Shown here: one piece after another, positions 9,926 through 18,954 of the stretch | How the letters are laid out: every line of letters begins with the position of its first letter | Position numbering within the stretch: position 1 is the stretch's first letter | NCBI RefSeq assembly: GCF_013307435.2 | Contig: NZ_CP102845.1 | Location: 5,070,001 to 5,134,000 of the forward strand | Reading direction: 5' to 3' | Length of the DNA stretch: 64,000 nucleotides | Source of the DNA: Microvirga terrae | Lineage (GTDB): Bacteria > Pseudomonadota > Alphaproteobacteria > Rhizobiales > Beijerinckiaceae | Notes under the pieces: model-generated | The model's database searches: none | What the model was told of the DNA's origin: nothing | The model's input: the letters and a program-made list of their open reading frames with translations, nothing else | Program-made: the position numbers and the translations under genes

Positions 9926-10936
9926 ATGCTCAGATTCATTTTGACCCGCGTCAGCCTGATCATTCCGACCTTCATCGGGATCACGCTGCTGGCCTTCTTC
10001 CTGATCCGCCTGGTGCCGGGCGATCCAATCGAAACACTCGCCGGCGAGCGCGGCATCGACCCCGCCCGCCACGAACAGCTCCGTAAGGAATACGGCTTCG
10101 ACAAGCCGATCATCGTTCAGTATGGGATCTACCTCACGCGCGTTCTGCAGGGCGATCTCGGCAAGTCGATGATCACGCAGGAGCCCGTCATCAACGAGTT
10201 TTCGTCGCTGTTCCCGGCGACGGTCGAACTGGCGCTCTGCGCCATCATCTTCGCTCTCGTGTTCGGTCTTCCGGCAGGCATCATTGCGGCCATCCGACGA
10301 AATTCTATCTTCGATCACGGCGTGATGGGCATATCGCTGACCGGCTACTCCATGCCGATCTTCTGGTGGGGCCTCATCCTCATCCTCGTGTTCTCGGTGC
10401 AGTTCGATCTGACACCCGTCTCGGGCCGGATCGACGTCCTCTATTACATCGAGCCGATCACGGGCTTCCTGCTGATCGACACGCTGCTGTCCGATGAGCC
10501 GGAGGCCTTCTGGTCGGCGGTGAACCACCTGATCCTGCCCACCATCGTTCTCGGCACCGTGCCCCTGGCGGTGATCGCCCGCATGACCCGCTCGGCCATG
10601 CTGGAAGTGCTCGGTGAGGACTACATCCGCACCGCCAAGGCCAAGGGCCTCCCGCGGCTCCGGATCGTGGCTCTGCATGCCCTGCGCAACGCCCTGATCC
10701 CGGTCGTGACGGTGATCGGCCTGCAGGTAGGCGTGCTGTTCACCGGCGCCATCCTGACCGAAACCATCTTTTCCTGGCCCGGTGTCGGCAAATGGCTCAT
10801 CGATGCCATCTTCCGGCGCGATTATCCGGTGCTGCAGGGCGGTGCCCTTCTGCTGGGCGTTGTCGTCATGAGCGTGAATCTTCTCGTCGATCTTGCCTAC
10901 GGGCTTATCAATCCTCGCATCAGGCATACGCGATGA
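9926..10936 (+). CDS. dppB: Dipeptide ABC transporter permease DppB
   Basis: First of two inner-membrane subunits of the peptide importer. It has 336 residues with about six transmembrane helices, the OppB-family N terminus (MLRFILTRV, then LVPGDPIETLAG) and the cytoplasmic EAA loop EDYIRTAKAKGLPRLRIV that contacts the ATPase. The start ATG 9926 lies just beyond the terminator and has no clear Shine-Dalgarno, consistent with lower expression than dppA. The stop overlaps the dppC start by 4 nt. Confidence 0.94.
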   Translation: MLRFILTRVSLIIPTFIGITLLAFFLIRLVPGDPIETLAGERGIDPARHEQLRKEYGFDKPIIVQYGIYLTRVLQGDLGKSMITQEPVINEFSSLFPATVELALCAIIFALVFGLPAGIIAAIRRNSIFDHGVMGISLTGYSMPIFWWGLILILVFSVQFDLTPVSGRIDVLYYIEPITGFLLIDTLLSDEPEAFWSAVNHLILPTIVLGTVPLAVIARMTRSAMLEVLGEDYIRTAKAKGLPRLRIVALHALRNALIPVVTVIGLQVGVLFTGAILTETIFSWPGVGKWLIDAIFRRDYPVLQGGALLLGVVVMSVNLLVDLAYGLINPRIRHTR

Positions 10937-11847
10937 CCACTGAAACCATGGAAGCTCCGGCCGTCGCCGCTCCCACGGCCACCCCTCCCCACCCCCTCCG
11001 CGAGTTCTGGAGCTACTTCAGCGCCAATCATGGAGCCGTTGCCGGCCTCGTCGTGATCGTCGCGGTCGTGCTCGTGGCGCTGCTCGCCGACGTGCTCGCG
11101 CCTCACTCGCCCTATGTCACTGACACCTCCATCGCCCTGAAGCCTCCGTTCTGGCAGGAGGGTGGCTCGCTGGCCTATCCCCTCGGGACGGACCCGATCG
11201 GACGGGACATCCTCTCGCGCATGATCTACGGCGCGCGGCTGTCGCTTCTCATCGGCATCGTGGTGGTGACGATCTCCATCGTGTTGGGCACCGTGCTCGG
11301 CCTCGTCGCCGGGTTCTTCCGGGGCCTGACCGAAATTTTCATCATGCGCCTGATGGACATCGTCCTTACCCTGCCGAGCCTCCTGCTCGCCATCGTGATC
11401 GTGGCGGTTCTGGGCCCGGGCCTGATGAACGCCATGCTGGCGGTAGCCCTTGTGATCCTGCCGCATTACGTGCGCTTGGCCCGCGCAGCGGTGATCACCG
11501 AGACCTCCAAGGACTATGTGACGGCCGCCCGCGTGAGCGGGGCGGGAACGTTGCGCCTGATGTTCAAGGAGGTGCTGCCGAACTGCACCGCTCCGCTGAT
11601 CGTGCAGGCGTCGCTCGGAATCTCGACCGCCATTCTGGACGCAGCGGCGCTCGGGTTCCTCGGCCTCGGCGCGCAGCCCCCGTCTCCGGAATGGGGCACC
11701 ATGCTGGCGGATGCCCGCGAATTCGTGCTCCGAGCCTGGTGGGTCGTGACCTTCCCTGGCCTGGCCATCCTGATCACGGTGCTTGCCTTCAATCTTCTGG
11801 GCGACGGCCTTCGCGACGCCCTCGATCCGAAACTGAAGAGGTCCTGA
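10933..11847 (+). CDS. dppC: Dipeptide ABC transporter permease DppC
   Basis: Second membrane subunit, 304 residues. The cytoplasmic N terminus is Ala/Pro-rich, the first helix covers about residues 37-57, followed by the OppC/DppC signature LGTDPIGRDILSRMIYG and then the binding-protein-dependent transport domain. The EAA loop reads KDYVTAARVSGAGTLRLMF. I start at ATG 10933, which overlaps the dppB stop (ATGA); longer in-frame starts lie inside dppB. It ends 2 nt before dppD. Confidence 0.94.
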   Translation: MTTETMEAPAVAAPTATPPHPLREFWSYFSANHGAVAGLVVIVAVVLVALLADVLAPHSPYVTDTSIALKPPFWQEGGSLAYPLGTDPIGRDILSRMIYGARLSLLIGIVVVTISIVLGTVLGLVAGFFRGLTEIFIMRLMDIVLTLPSLLLAIVIVAVLGPGLMNAMLAVALVILPHYVRLARAAVITETSKDYVTAARVSGAGTLRLMFKEVLPNCTAPLIVQASLGISTAILDAAALGFLGLGAQPPSPEWGTMLADAREFVLRAWWVVTFPGLAILITVLAFNLLGDGLRDALDPKLKRS

Positions 11848-11849
11848 CC

Positions 11850-12707
11850 ATGGCACTTCTCGAAATCGAGAACCTCGTCGTTGAGTTCCAGACCTCAGCC
11901 GGCATGTTCCGGGCGGTCGACGGCGTCTCGCTCAAGGTCGACGAGCGCGAGGTTCTGGCCATCGTCGGAGAATCCGGCTCGGGCAAATCCGTGTCGATGC
12001 TCGCCGTCATGGGTCTCCTGCCGTGGACGGCCAAGGTGACCGCCGACAAGATGACGTTCAACGGCCGCGATCTTCTGCGGATGTCGGATTCCGAGCGCCG
12101 CAAGATCGTCGGCAAGGACATTGCGATGATCTTCCAGGAGCCGGTCGCAAGTCTCAATCCATGTTATACGGTCGGCTTCCAGATCGAGGAGGTCCTGCGT
12201 TTCCACCTCGGTCTCGGACGGTCGCAGCGGCGCGCGCGGGCCATCGAGTTGCTGACTGCGGTCGGTATTCCCAATCCTGCCGAGCGGCTGAACTCGTTCC
12301 CGCATCAGATGTCGGGTGGCCAGTGCCAGCGTGTGATGATCGCGATGGCGATCGCGTGCAATCCGAAGCTGCTGATCGCCGACGAGCCGACCACGGCGCT
12401 CGACGTCACGATTCAGAAGCAGATCCTCGACCTTCTCGTGAAGCTTCAGGCCGAGCACGGCATGGGCATGATCATGATCACCCATAACATGGGTGTGGTC
12501 GCGGAGACGGCCGACCGTGTCGTGGTCCAGTACAAGGGCCGCAAGATGGAAGAGGCGGACGTGCTGTCGCTGTTCGAGAACCCGCGCAGCAACTACACGA
12601 AGGCCCTCCTGGCCGCGCTGCCCGACAATGCGACGGGCGACCGCCTGCCGACCATTGCCGATTATTTCAAGGACGGAAGCGAGATCGCCGGAGCGGCCGT
12701 ATCATGA
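11850..12707 (+). CDS. dppD: Dipeptide ABC transporter ATP-binding protein DppD
   Basis: One of the two ATPases that power the dipeptide importer. It has 285 residues with Walker [10 protein letters not shown] loop FQEP, signature MSGGQCQR, Walker [13 protein letters not shown] and the switch His in ITHNMGV. The usual C-terminal oligopeptide-transporter extension with its Cys-rich motif is absent, so it is shorter than the roughly 325-330 residues of E. coli DppD. ATG 11850 is 2 nt after the dppC stop; the 3' end overlaps dppF by 4 nt. Confidence 0.92.
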   Translation: MALLEIENLVVEFQTSAGMFRAVDGVSLKVDEREVLAIVGESGSGKSVSMLAVMGLLPWTAKVTADKMTFNGRDLLRMSDSERRKIVGKDIAMIFQEPVASLNPCYTVGFQIEEVLRFHLGLGRSQRRARAIELLTAVGIPNPAERLNSFPHQMSGGQCQRVMIAMAIACNPKLLIADEPTTALDVTIQKQILDLLVKLQAEHGMGMIMITHNMGVVAETADRVVVQYKGRKMEEADVLSLFENPRSNYTKALLAALPDNATGDRLPTIADYFKDGSEIAGAAVS

Positions 12708-13531
12708 GTGTTGTTCTCGAAGCTCGAAATATTGTCCGGGACTATCATGTCGCCGGCGGCCTCTTCTCCAAAGGAAGGACCGTTCACGCCGTCAAGGGCG
12801 TGAGCTTCACGGTGGACAAGGGCAAAACCCTTGCCATCGTTGGCGAGAGCGGGTGCGGGAAATCCACGCTCGCGCGCATTCTCACCCTGATCGACCCGGC
12901 AACCTCCGGCGATCTCTTCATTCAGGGGAAAAAGGTCGATATTGCGAAGGGAGATCTCACGAAGGACCTTCGGCGCGAAGTGCAGATCGTGTTCCAGAAC
13001 CCCTATGGCTCGCTCAACCCACGCCAGAAGATTGGCGATGTGCTGGGCGCGCCACTGGTGATCCACGGCAACGTTCCGGCGGACGAGCGCCGCGATCGCG
13101 CCATGGCCATGCTGAAGAAGGTCGGCCTCGGCGAAGAGCATTACAACCGCTACCCGCATATGTTCTCCGGCGGTCAGCGCCAGCGCATCGCGATTGCCCG
13201 AGCCCTGATGCTCAATCCGAGCCTGCTCGTTCTCGACGAGCCGGTTTCGGCGCTCGACCTTTCGGTCCAGGCTCAGGTACTGAACCTGCTGGCCGATCTC
13301 CAGGACGAGTTCAACCTCACCTACGTCTTCATCAGCCACGACCTTTCGGTGGTCCGCTACATCGCCGACGAGGTGATGGTGATGTATTTCGGCGAGGCCG
13401 TCGAATACGGCACGCGCGACGAGGTGTTCTCCGATCCGAAGCACGACTACACCAGGACGCTCTTCGCGGCCACGCCGCGCGCGGATCCTGCGAGCATCAA
13501 AGCGCGGCTGGCACGCAAGCGGGCCGCCTGA
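12704..13531 (+). CDS. dppF: Dipeptide ABC transporter ATP-binding protein DppF
   Basis: Second ATPase of the peptide importer, 275 residues. Walker A GESGCGKST, Q loop FQNPYGSLNPR, signature FSGGQRQR, Walker B LLVLDEPVSALD and switch His in FISHDLSV. Like its partner DppD it lacks the C-terminal Cys-containing extension of typical DppF. Its start overlaps dppD (ATGA). It ends only 6 nt from the stop of the convergent permease gene. Confidence 0.92.
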   Translation: MSVVLEARNIVRDYHVAGGLFSKGRTVHAVKGVSFTVDKGKTLAIVGESGCGKSTLARILTLIDPATSGDLFIQGKKVDIAKGDLTKDLRREVQIVFQNPYGSLNPRQKIGDVLGAPLVIHGNVPADERRDRAMAMLKKVGLGEEHYNRYPHMFSGGQRQRIAIARALMLNPSLLVLDEPVSALDLSVQAQVLNLLADLQDEFNLTYVFISHDLSVVRYIADEVMVMYFGEAVEYGTRDEVFSDPKHDYTRTLFAATPRADPASIKARLARKRAA

Positions 13532-13537
13532 GAGCGC

Positions 13538-15556
13538 TCATGCCGGCAACGGCAGCCGCCTGGCTGCCGTTGTCTCTTCGACGGCGGGTGTGTTGGCCGG
13601 TTCCAGGACCTTTTCCTCGCCACTCGCCGCCTTCAGGCATTGCACCACCGCATCCCTCAGAGACGAGACGTAGTAGTTGGCGCCGAGCGTGGCGCGCATC
13701 GTCTCGCTTTTCAGCACGGCATCCTCTGCCGGCCAGAGACCGACCAGGGTCGGGGCTTTCGCCTTCTGCTTCAGACGCCGCAGAAGATAGCGCAGATGGG
13801 CCGGCGTGCCGCTGATCTCCAGATAGCTGATGCAAACCATCTGCACGTTTGTCATGTCGAGATTGAAGATCTCCCGGCGCGACACGGCCGAATGCGGGAT
13901 GACACGGGTGCCGAGCCCATGCTTGTTCAGGAGTTGCGAGAGCATCTCGGAGGCCGCTTCATCGAGCGGCCCGCGGCCGGCAACGCACAGGATGGCGCCA
14001 TCGGCTCGCCAGGCATCGGGGATGTTGCCCTCAGGCGGGATCGGAGGCACAACCGCCGGCTCCTTGTTGGCAGGCTTCTCGCTGGCGGGCGCCGCGACCG
14101 GATCGTCCTTGGTCTCGTGCGGATGAGGATCCACATCGTCGTGGGGAGCGAGATCCTGCACGAGGGCCCGGATCACGTCCTTGACCTGATCGAGCTGGCG
14201 CTGGGTGAGGACGCCACGGGTCGCATCGTTGGCGGCGAGTTGTAGCCCTCGCAGCGCGACCTCGTCGTAATAGGACGTCAGTGAGCGCTCCTTCAGCAGA
14301 AGCTCCGCCGAGTCCAAAGCCTCATCCGGATCGCCCGCCAGCATGCGCTGGTACAGGTTCTCCGCGGGTGTCAAGGCTGGCCTGTCGCCCAAAAGGACGT
14401 CGAGGAACTCCAGACGCTCCACATGCCGGCCCAGCACCACGAGGCAGAGGGTCAGGGGCGTAGCGATGAGGAGGCCCACGGGGCCCCAGAGCCACGTCCA
14501 GAAGATCGCCGAGATCACGACCGAGAAGGGCGAGAGGCCTGTGCTCTGCCCGTAGACGATGGGTTCGATCACATGGCCCATGAGGGGTTCCCCGATCAGG
14601 AACAGGGCCAAGGCCATGAGCGCCATGGACCAGCCGGGATCGACCGCGGCGGCCAGGAGGATCGGAGGCAGGGCCGCGAGGAACGAGCCGATATAGGGCA
14701 CGAAGCGCATCAGTGCCGCGAAAACGCCCCACAGGACCGGGCTCGGCACGCCGATCGCCCACAGGCCGAGGGCCGCAACGACGCCGAAGGAGGTGTTCAG
14801 GGCGAGCTGGGTCAAAAAGTACCGGCTGAGCCGGCGGGCCGCATCGTCCATGGCCACGGTCGTGCGATGGAGATCACTCGCCCCGAACAGGCGGATCATC
14901 CGGTCGCGCAGATCCTCCCGCTGCATGAGGATGAAGACGAGAACCACGAAAACGATGCCCATGGTGGCGAGCGGTTCCAGCACTGGAAGCAGCACGTCTC
15001 GAGCCATCTGCATCGGCGTGGGCTCGGGTTCATGGACCTCGACTGGAAGAGGGCCGGTTTCCTGAGGCTCCGGTGCCGCTGCCGTAGGAGCCGGTGACGC
15101 GGGAGCCTGGCCGGGCGGCGGCTCCGCAACGGCCCGATCGAAGCGGCGGCCGAAATCCTTCAGGAGGCTCGGCAGCTTCCCGAGCGTTCCCTCGCGCAGG
15201 GACCCGATCTTCGTTTCGATCGTGGTCTGATAGCGTGGCAGGTCGCTGGCGAGACCTGCCAGCTGGAAGCCGATGACGGTACCGAGAGAGATGATGATTC
15301 CAAGGGCCACGAGCACCGCGATGATGACGGACGGCACGCGGCCGAGGCGCCATCGGCGTAGGACCTCGACGAAGGGCGCCAGCACGAAGGCGAGCAGGAT
15401 CGCCATCACGACAGGCAGGAAGACATCCTGTCCCACGTAGAGGGCGGCCAGCACCACGACCCCGACGGCCAAGGTCATGAGGCCCGAGAGGCCTGGAACA
15501 CCGGGAGGTTCGATCTCCGTCTCCGTGGGGGGCGTGGTGTTGGGGCCAGGACGCAT
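13538..15556 (-). CDS. AI-2E/PerM-family membrane protein with extra C-terminal Rossmann-like domain
   Basis: Integral membrane protein of 672 residues. The N-terminal part (about 20-365, interrupted by a Pro/Ala-rich loop AEPPPGQAPASPAP) matches the AI-2E transporter/PerM family, which includes exporters and sodium/proton antiporters, so the substrate is open. Family members usually stop near 350-400 residues. Here a linker and a second domain follow (from about residue 535) with alternating strands and helices: ILCVAGRGPLDEAASEML, VQMVCISYLEISG, APTLVGLWPAED. It looks Rossmann- or B12-binding-like but lacks a cobalamin DxHxxG motif. I start at 15556 (MRPGPNTT) because upstream codons encode unlikely sequence and the first helix follows soon after. 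Confidence 0.8.
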   Translation of the reverse strand: MRPGPNTTPPTETEIEPPGVPGLSGLMTLAVGVVVLAALYVGQDVFLPVVMAILLAFVLAPFVEVLRRWRLGRVPSVIIAVLVALGIIISLGTVIGFQLAGLASDLPRYQTTIETKIGSLREGTLGKLPSLLKDFGRRFDRAVAEPPPGQAPASPAPTAAAPEPQETGPLPVEVHEPEPTPMQMARDVLLPVLEPLATMGIVFVVLVFILMQREDLRDRMIRLFGASDLHRTTVAMDDAARRLSRYFLTQLALNTSFGVVAALGLWAIGVPSPVLWGVFAALMRFVPYIGSFLAALPPILLAAAVDPGWSMALMALALFLIGEPLMGHVIEPIVYGQSTGLSPFSVVISAIFWTWLWGPVGLLIATPLTLCLVVLGRHVERLEFLDVLLGDRPALTPAENLYQRMLAGDPDEALDSAELLLKERSLTSYYDEVALRGLQLAANDATRGVLTQRQLDQVKDVIRALVQDLAPHDDVDPHPHETKDDPVAAPASEKPANKEPAVVPPIPPEGNIPDAWRADGAILCVAGRGPLDEAASEMLSQLLNKHGLGTRVIPHSAVSRREIFNLDMTNVQMVCISYLEISGTPAHLRYLLRRLKQKAKAPTLVGLWPAEDAVLKSETMRATLGANYYVSSLRDAVVQCLKAASGEEKVLEPANTPAVEETTAARRLPLPA
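13548..13571 (+). terminator. Probable dpp operon terminator inside the end of the convergent gene
   Basis: Perfect 10-bp stem AACGGCAGCC / GGCTGCCGTT (13548-13557, 13562-13571) with loop gcct, followed by gtctctt. It begins 16 nt after the dppF stop but lies within the last codons of the convergent permease gene on the other strand. The T-tract is weak, so termination may be incomplete. Confidence 0.45.
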
Positions 15557-15749
15557 TCGAGGGATCTCTGCTGAGTCGCGAGACACTCTCGCCGACGTGC
15601 AAACAACGCCCTCGATGGGCAAACGATCCTTGAGCGTAGCAATATGGCCCGACAGCTGGCGCGAAGCTGGGACCTTTTGCCATCTGCAAGCGCGGGTATC
15701 CGGCCCCCATCTCGTCGGGACCCCGCCGGATCCCCGACCCTCGATACCC

Positions 15750-16541
15750 ATGCCGCTTACCCGACGCAATCTCCTGATCGGTGCAGCCCTGGCTGCCTCT
15801 CCGACTGCCCACGCCCTCCAGAGCAAGCCGAGCGCAATGCCCGTCATCACCCAGCGAAACAGTTTCAAGAGCGGCGGCAAGGCCATTGCCGTCGAGACGT
15901 TCCAGACGGACGTGTCCGCCCCCCGTCCAGCCGTCCTCATGCTGCATGGTGCAGACGGCCTGAGCTATAATGGCCAATACCGGGAGGGCGCGCGCGACGT
16001 CGCGGCCGCCGGCTACCAGGTTCATCTCGTCCATTATCTCGATCGCACCGGCGAAAGGAGGGCCTCGTTCAGCACCCTGTTCCAGAACTTCATGCCCTGG
16101 ATGAGCACGGTTCAGGATGCGCTCGCCTTCGCGGCAGGTCATCCAGGCGTCGACCCGCACCGGATCGGCATCGTCGGGATCTCGCTCGGAGCTGCGCTGG
16201 GGCTTGCGGCCGCGAGCACAGACTCGCGCGTGAAGGCCCTGGTGAACTACTTCGGACCGTTGCCGCAGGGTGCGATCGCCACGACGTCCAGGCTGCCGCC
16301 GACCCTAGTCCTGCACGGCTCCGCCGATCCAATCGTCCCGGTGGCGAACGCCTACGCGGTCGAGGCGCTCCTGCGCCAGCAGCACGTGCCTTACGAGATC
16401 AAGGTCTATCCCGGACAGGGCCACGGCTTCAGGGGCGCGGCGGAAGACGACGCGACGGCGCGATCCTTGGCGTTCCTCCGGCGGCATCTCGTCGGCACGG
16501 CGGCTCCGGCAGGCGCGGGCCCTCTTCCCGCAGACGGATGA
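15750..16541 (+). CDS. Exported dienelactone hydrolase-like alpha/beta hydrolase
   Basis: Alpha/beta hydrolase of 263 residues that probably cleaves an ester or lactone outside the cytoplasm. MPLTRRNLLIGAALAASPTAHA is a twin-arginine-type signal (R-R-N-L-L). Nucleophile elbow GISLGAA, acid in ADPIVP and His in GQGHGF give a Ser-Asp-His triad; classical dienelactone hydrolases use Cys at the nucleophile position. ATG 15750 is chosen because it places the signal peptide at the N terminus; longer in-frame starts run over the divergent gene's promoter. It shares a 193-nt divergent control region with the permease gene at 13538-15556. Confidence 0.82.
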   Translation: MPLTRRNLLIGAALAASPTAHALQSKPSAMPVITQRNSFKSGGKAIAVETFQTDVSAPRPAVLMLHGADGLSYNGQYREGARDVAAAGYQVHLVHYLDRTGERRASFSTLFQNFMPWMSTVQDALAFAAGHPGVDPHRIGIVGISLGAALGLAAASTDSRVKALVNYFGPLPQGAIATTSRLPPTLVLHGSADPIVPVANAYAVEALLRQQHVPYEIKVYPGQGHGFRGAAEDDATARSLAFLRRHLVGTAAPAGAGPLPADG

Positions 16542-16583
16542 CGCGATTAAGACTAGGCCCTTGATTCAGAGGCAGGAGCGATC

Positions 16584-18662
16584 ATGACGGCTTCAGACGC
16601 GGCTCTCGCGGGCAATCCCCTTCTCACGCAGTGGACCACGCCCTTCGGCATTCCTCCCTTCGAGAGCATCGCGCCGGACCATTACAGGCCAGCCTTCGAG
16701 ACGGCGCTTGCCGAACAGCAGGCGCAGATCGCCGCCATAGCCGGGCATGCGGAGGAGCCCACCTTCGCCAACACCATCGAAGTGCTGGAGACGAGCGGGC
16801 AGGCGCTGAAGAAGGTTGGCGGCGTGTTCTTCAATCTGGCCGGCTCGCATACCAACGACGCAATTCAGGCGGTGGAACGCGAGATGGCGCCGGTCCTCGC
16901 CAAGCACCGCAACAGCATCTTCATGAACGAGGCGCTCTACAGGCGCGTGGCAGCGCTCTACGAGAAGCGCGACAGTCTTGGACTCTCAGACGAGCAGGCT
17001 CGCGTCCTTGACCGCTACCACACCATCTTCGTGCGCGCCGGAGCGAAGCTCGGACCAGACGACAAGAAGCGGCTCGCCGCCATTACCGAGCGGCTCGCCA
17101 GCCTCGGCACGCAGTTCTCGCAGAACGTCCTAGCCGATGAGAAATCCTATCAACTCGTCCTCGACGGCGAGGCCGATCTCGACGGACTGCCGTCCTTTCT
17201 CCGCGAGGCGGCCGCGCAGGCTGCGGAGGAGCGCGGGCTGAAGGGCAAGCATGTGATCACCCTCTCCCGGTCGAGCATTGAGCCCTTCCTGCAATTCTCC
17301 AAGCGGCGCGACCTGCGCGAGCAGGCCTTCAAGGCCTGGGCGTCCCGCGGCGACAACGGAGATGCGACCGACAACAAGGCGATCATCGCCGAGACGGCGG
17401 CCCTGCGGGCCGAGCGCGCAAAGCTTCTTGGCTATGAGACGTTCTCCGCCTTCAAGCTCGCCGACACGATGGCCAAGACGCCCGACAACGTGCAGAAGCT
17501 GCTGAACGACGTCTGGACGCCGGCGATCGCCCGCGCCAGGGAGGAACGGGACGATCTGCAGTCGCAGGCACAGGCGGTCGGCGACAATATCGTCATTGAA
17601 CCATGGGACTGGCGCTATTATGCGGACCAGGTCCGCATGGCCCGTCACAACCTCGATGAGGCGACCATCAAGCCGTACTTCCAGCTCGACCGGATCATTG
17701 AGGCGTCCTTCGAGACGGCGCAGCGGCTCTTCGGCCTCAGCTTCGAGGAGCTGAAGGATTTCCCGCGCTATCACCCGGACATCCGCGCCTGGCAGGTCGT
17801 GGATGCGGACGGCAATCACATCGGCACCTTCATCGGGGATTATTTTGCCCGCCCGTCCAAGCGCAGCGGCGCCTGGATGAGCGCCTTCCGGTCGCAGGAA
17901 AGGCTCACCGGAGACATCCGGCCGATCATCGTCAACGTGATGAACTTCGCCAAGGGCGCCGCAGGCGAGCCGTCGCTCCTGAGCTTTGACGATGCCCGCA
18001 CGTTGTTCCACGAATTCGGCCATGGCCTGCACGGCCTGCTCTCGAACGTGACCTACCCGCTGCTCGCGGGCACGGCCGTCTCGACGGATTTCGTGGAGCT
18101 GCCGTCGCAGCTCTACGAGCACTGGCTCTCGCAGGCGGATATCCTTCGTCGTTACGCCATTCATTATCGGACCGGCGAACCGCTGCCGGAGGATTTGCTC
18201 GAGCGCCTCATGGCCGCGCGCAATTTCAACCAGGGCTTCGCCACGGTCGAGTATCTGGCCTCGGCTTTCGTCGACCTCGCGCTGCACCGGCGCCAGGATC
18301 TGAACAATTTCGACGTCTCGGCCTTCGAGACGGAGACACTGAAGTCCATCGGCATGCCGCGCGAGATCATCATGCGCCATCGCACGCCGCACTTCACGCA
18401 CGTGTTCTCCGGCGACGGCTATTCCTCGGGCTATTACAGCTATCTCTGGTCGGAGGTTCTGGACGCGGACGCCTTCACCGCCTTCGAGGAGACGGGCGAC
18501 GCCTTCAACAGGGACATGGCGGACAAGCTGAAGCGCTTCATCTATTCCGCGGGCAACCTTCGCGACCCGGCCGAGGCCTATAAGGCCTTCCGCGGGCGCC
18601 TGCCCACGGCAGACGCCCTTCTCGCCAAGCGCGGATTGGCTGCCGTGGTCGGAGATGCGTGA
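16584..18662 (+). CDS. dcp: M3 family peptidyl-dipeptidase (Dcp-like)
   Basis: Zinc metallopeptidase of 692 residues that trims oligopeptides, releasing C-terminal dipeptides if it is Dcp, or cutting internally if oligopeptidase A-like. The zinc motif is His476-E-F-G-His480 in FHEFGHGLHGL, with the third ligand Glu in STDFVELPSQLYEHW downstream. No signal peptide, so it is probably cytoplasmic, where it could process peptides imported by the Dpp system nearby. GGAG about 8 nt before ATG 16584. The C terminus GDGYSSGYYSYLWSEVLDAD is characteristic of the family. Confidence 0.9.
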   Translation: MTASDAALAGNPLLTQWTTPFGIPPFESIAPDHYRPAFETALAEQQAQIAAIAGHAEEPTFANTIEVLETSGQALKKVGGVFFNLAGSHTNDAIQAVEREMAPVLAKHRNSIFMNEALYRRVAALYEKRDSLGLSDEQARVLDRYHTIFVRAGAKLGPDDKKRLAAITERLASLGTQFSQNVLADEKSYQLVLDGEADLDGLPSFLREAAAQAAEERGLKGKHVITLSRSSIEPFLQFSKRRDLREQAFKAWASRGDNGDATDNKAIIAETAALRAERAKLLGYETFSAFKLADTMAKTPDNVQKLLNDVWTPAIARAREERDDLQSQAQAVGDNIVIEPWDWRYYADQVRMARHNLDEATIKPYFQLDRIIEASFETAQRLFGLSFEELKDFPRYHPDIRAWQVVDADGNHIGTFIGDYFARPSKRSGAWMSAFRSQERLTGDIRPIIVNVMNFAKGAAGEPSLLSFDDARTLFHEFGHGLHGLLSNVTYPLLAGTAVSTDFVELPSQLYEHWLSQADILRRYAIHYRTGEPLPEDLLERLMAARNFNQGFATVEYLASAFVDLALHRRQDLNNFDVSAFETETLKSIGMPREIIMRHRTPHFTHVFSGDGYSSGYYSYLWSEVLDADAFTAFEETGDAFNRDMADKLKRFIYSAGNLRDPAEAYKAFRGRLPTADALLAKRGLAAVVGDA

Positions 18663-18690
18663 GCGTGGCCGGCGGGCCTGCAGCGGCCCG

Positions 18691-18867
18691 TCACACCGAC
18701 CCTGTCGCGAGCTCCCTTGACCGTTTCAGGGCGTAGAAGCGGATCTTGACGACGCGGGACGCTTCTTTGGGCGGCGCCTGCGGCGTCGGGACAGGACGCA
18801 GAACGCTCTTCAGGAAAGCCGCTCCCTTCGGATCGATCTCCAGGGCTTTCGCATCGAGCACCGGCAT
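18691..18867 (-). CDS. Small hypothetical protein (58 residues)
   Basis: Short frame reading MPVLDAKALEIDPKGAAF at its start and ending in ATGSV. It is basic and soluble, with a Pro-rich middle (RPVPTPQAPP) and no signal peptide or membrane helix. I do not recognise the family. Support for it being real: a purine-rich AAGAAGGGA upstream of the ATG, ordinary codon use, an otherwise unexplained gap, and a possible EcfG-type promoter 58 nt before the start. A 6-bp hairpin CGGGCC/GGCCCG follows directly after its stop. Confidence 0.45.
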   Translation of the reverse strand: MPVLDAKALEIDPKGAAFLKSVLRPVPTPQAPPKEASRVVKIRFYALKRSRELATGSV

Positions 18868-18924
18868 GAGGGACTGTCCCTTCTTGGTTCGTGTCGGACC
18901 GGAAACGCAACGCCTACAAAGAAG

Positions 18925-18949
18925 AACAATTCTGTTACAGCAAAGTTCC
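18925..18949 (-). promoter_or_regulatory. Possible EcfG-type (general stress) promoter
   Basis: On the minus strand GGAAC (18949-18945), 16-nt spacer, TGTT (18928-18925). The alphaproteobacterial EcfG consensus is GGAAC-N16/17-CGTT, so one base of the -10 differs. It would start RNA near 18918 and express the small gene whose ATG is at 18867. Confidence 0.35.
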
Positions 18950-18954
18950 CATGG

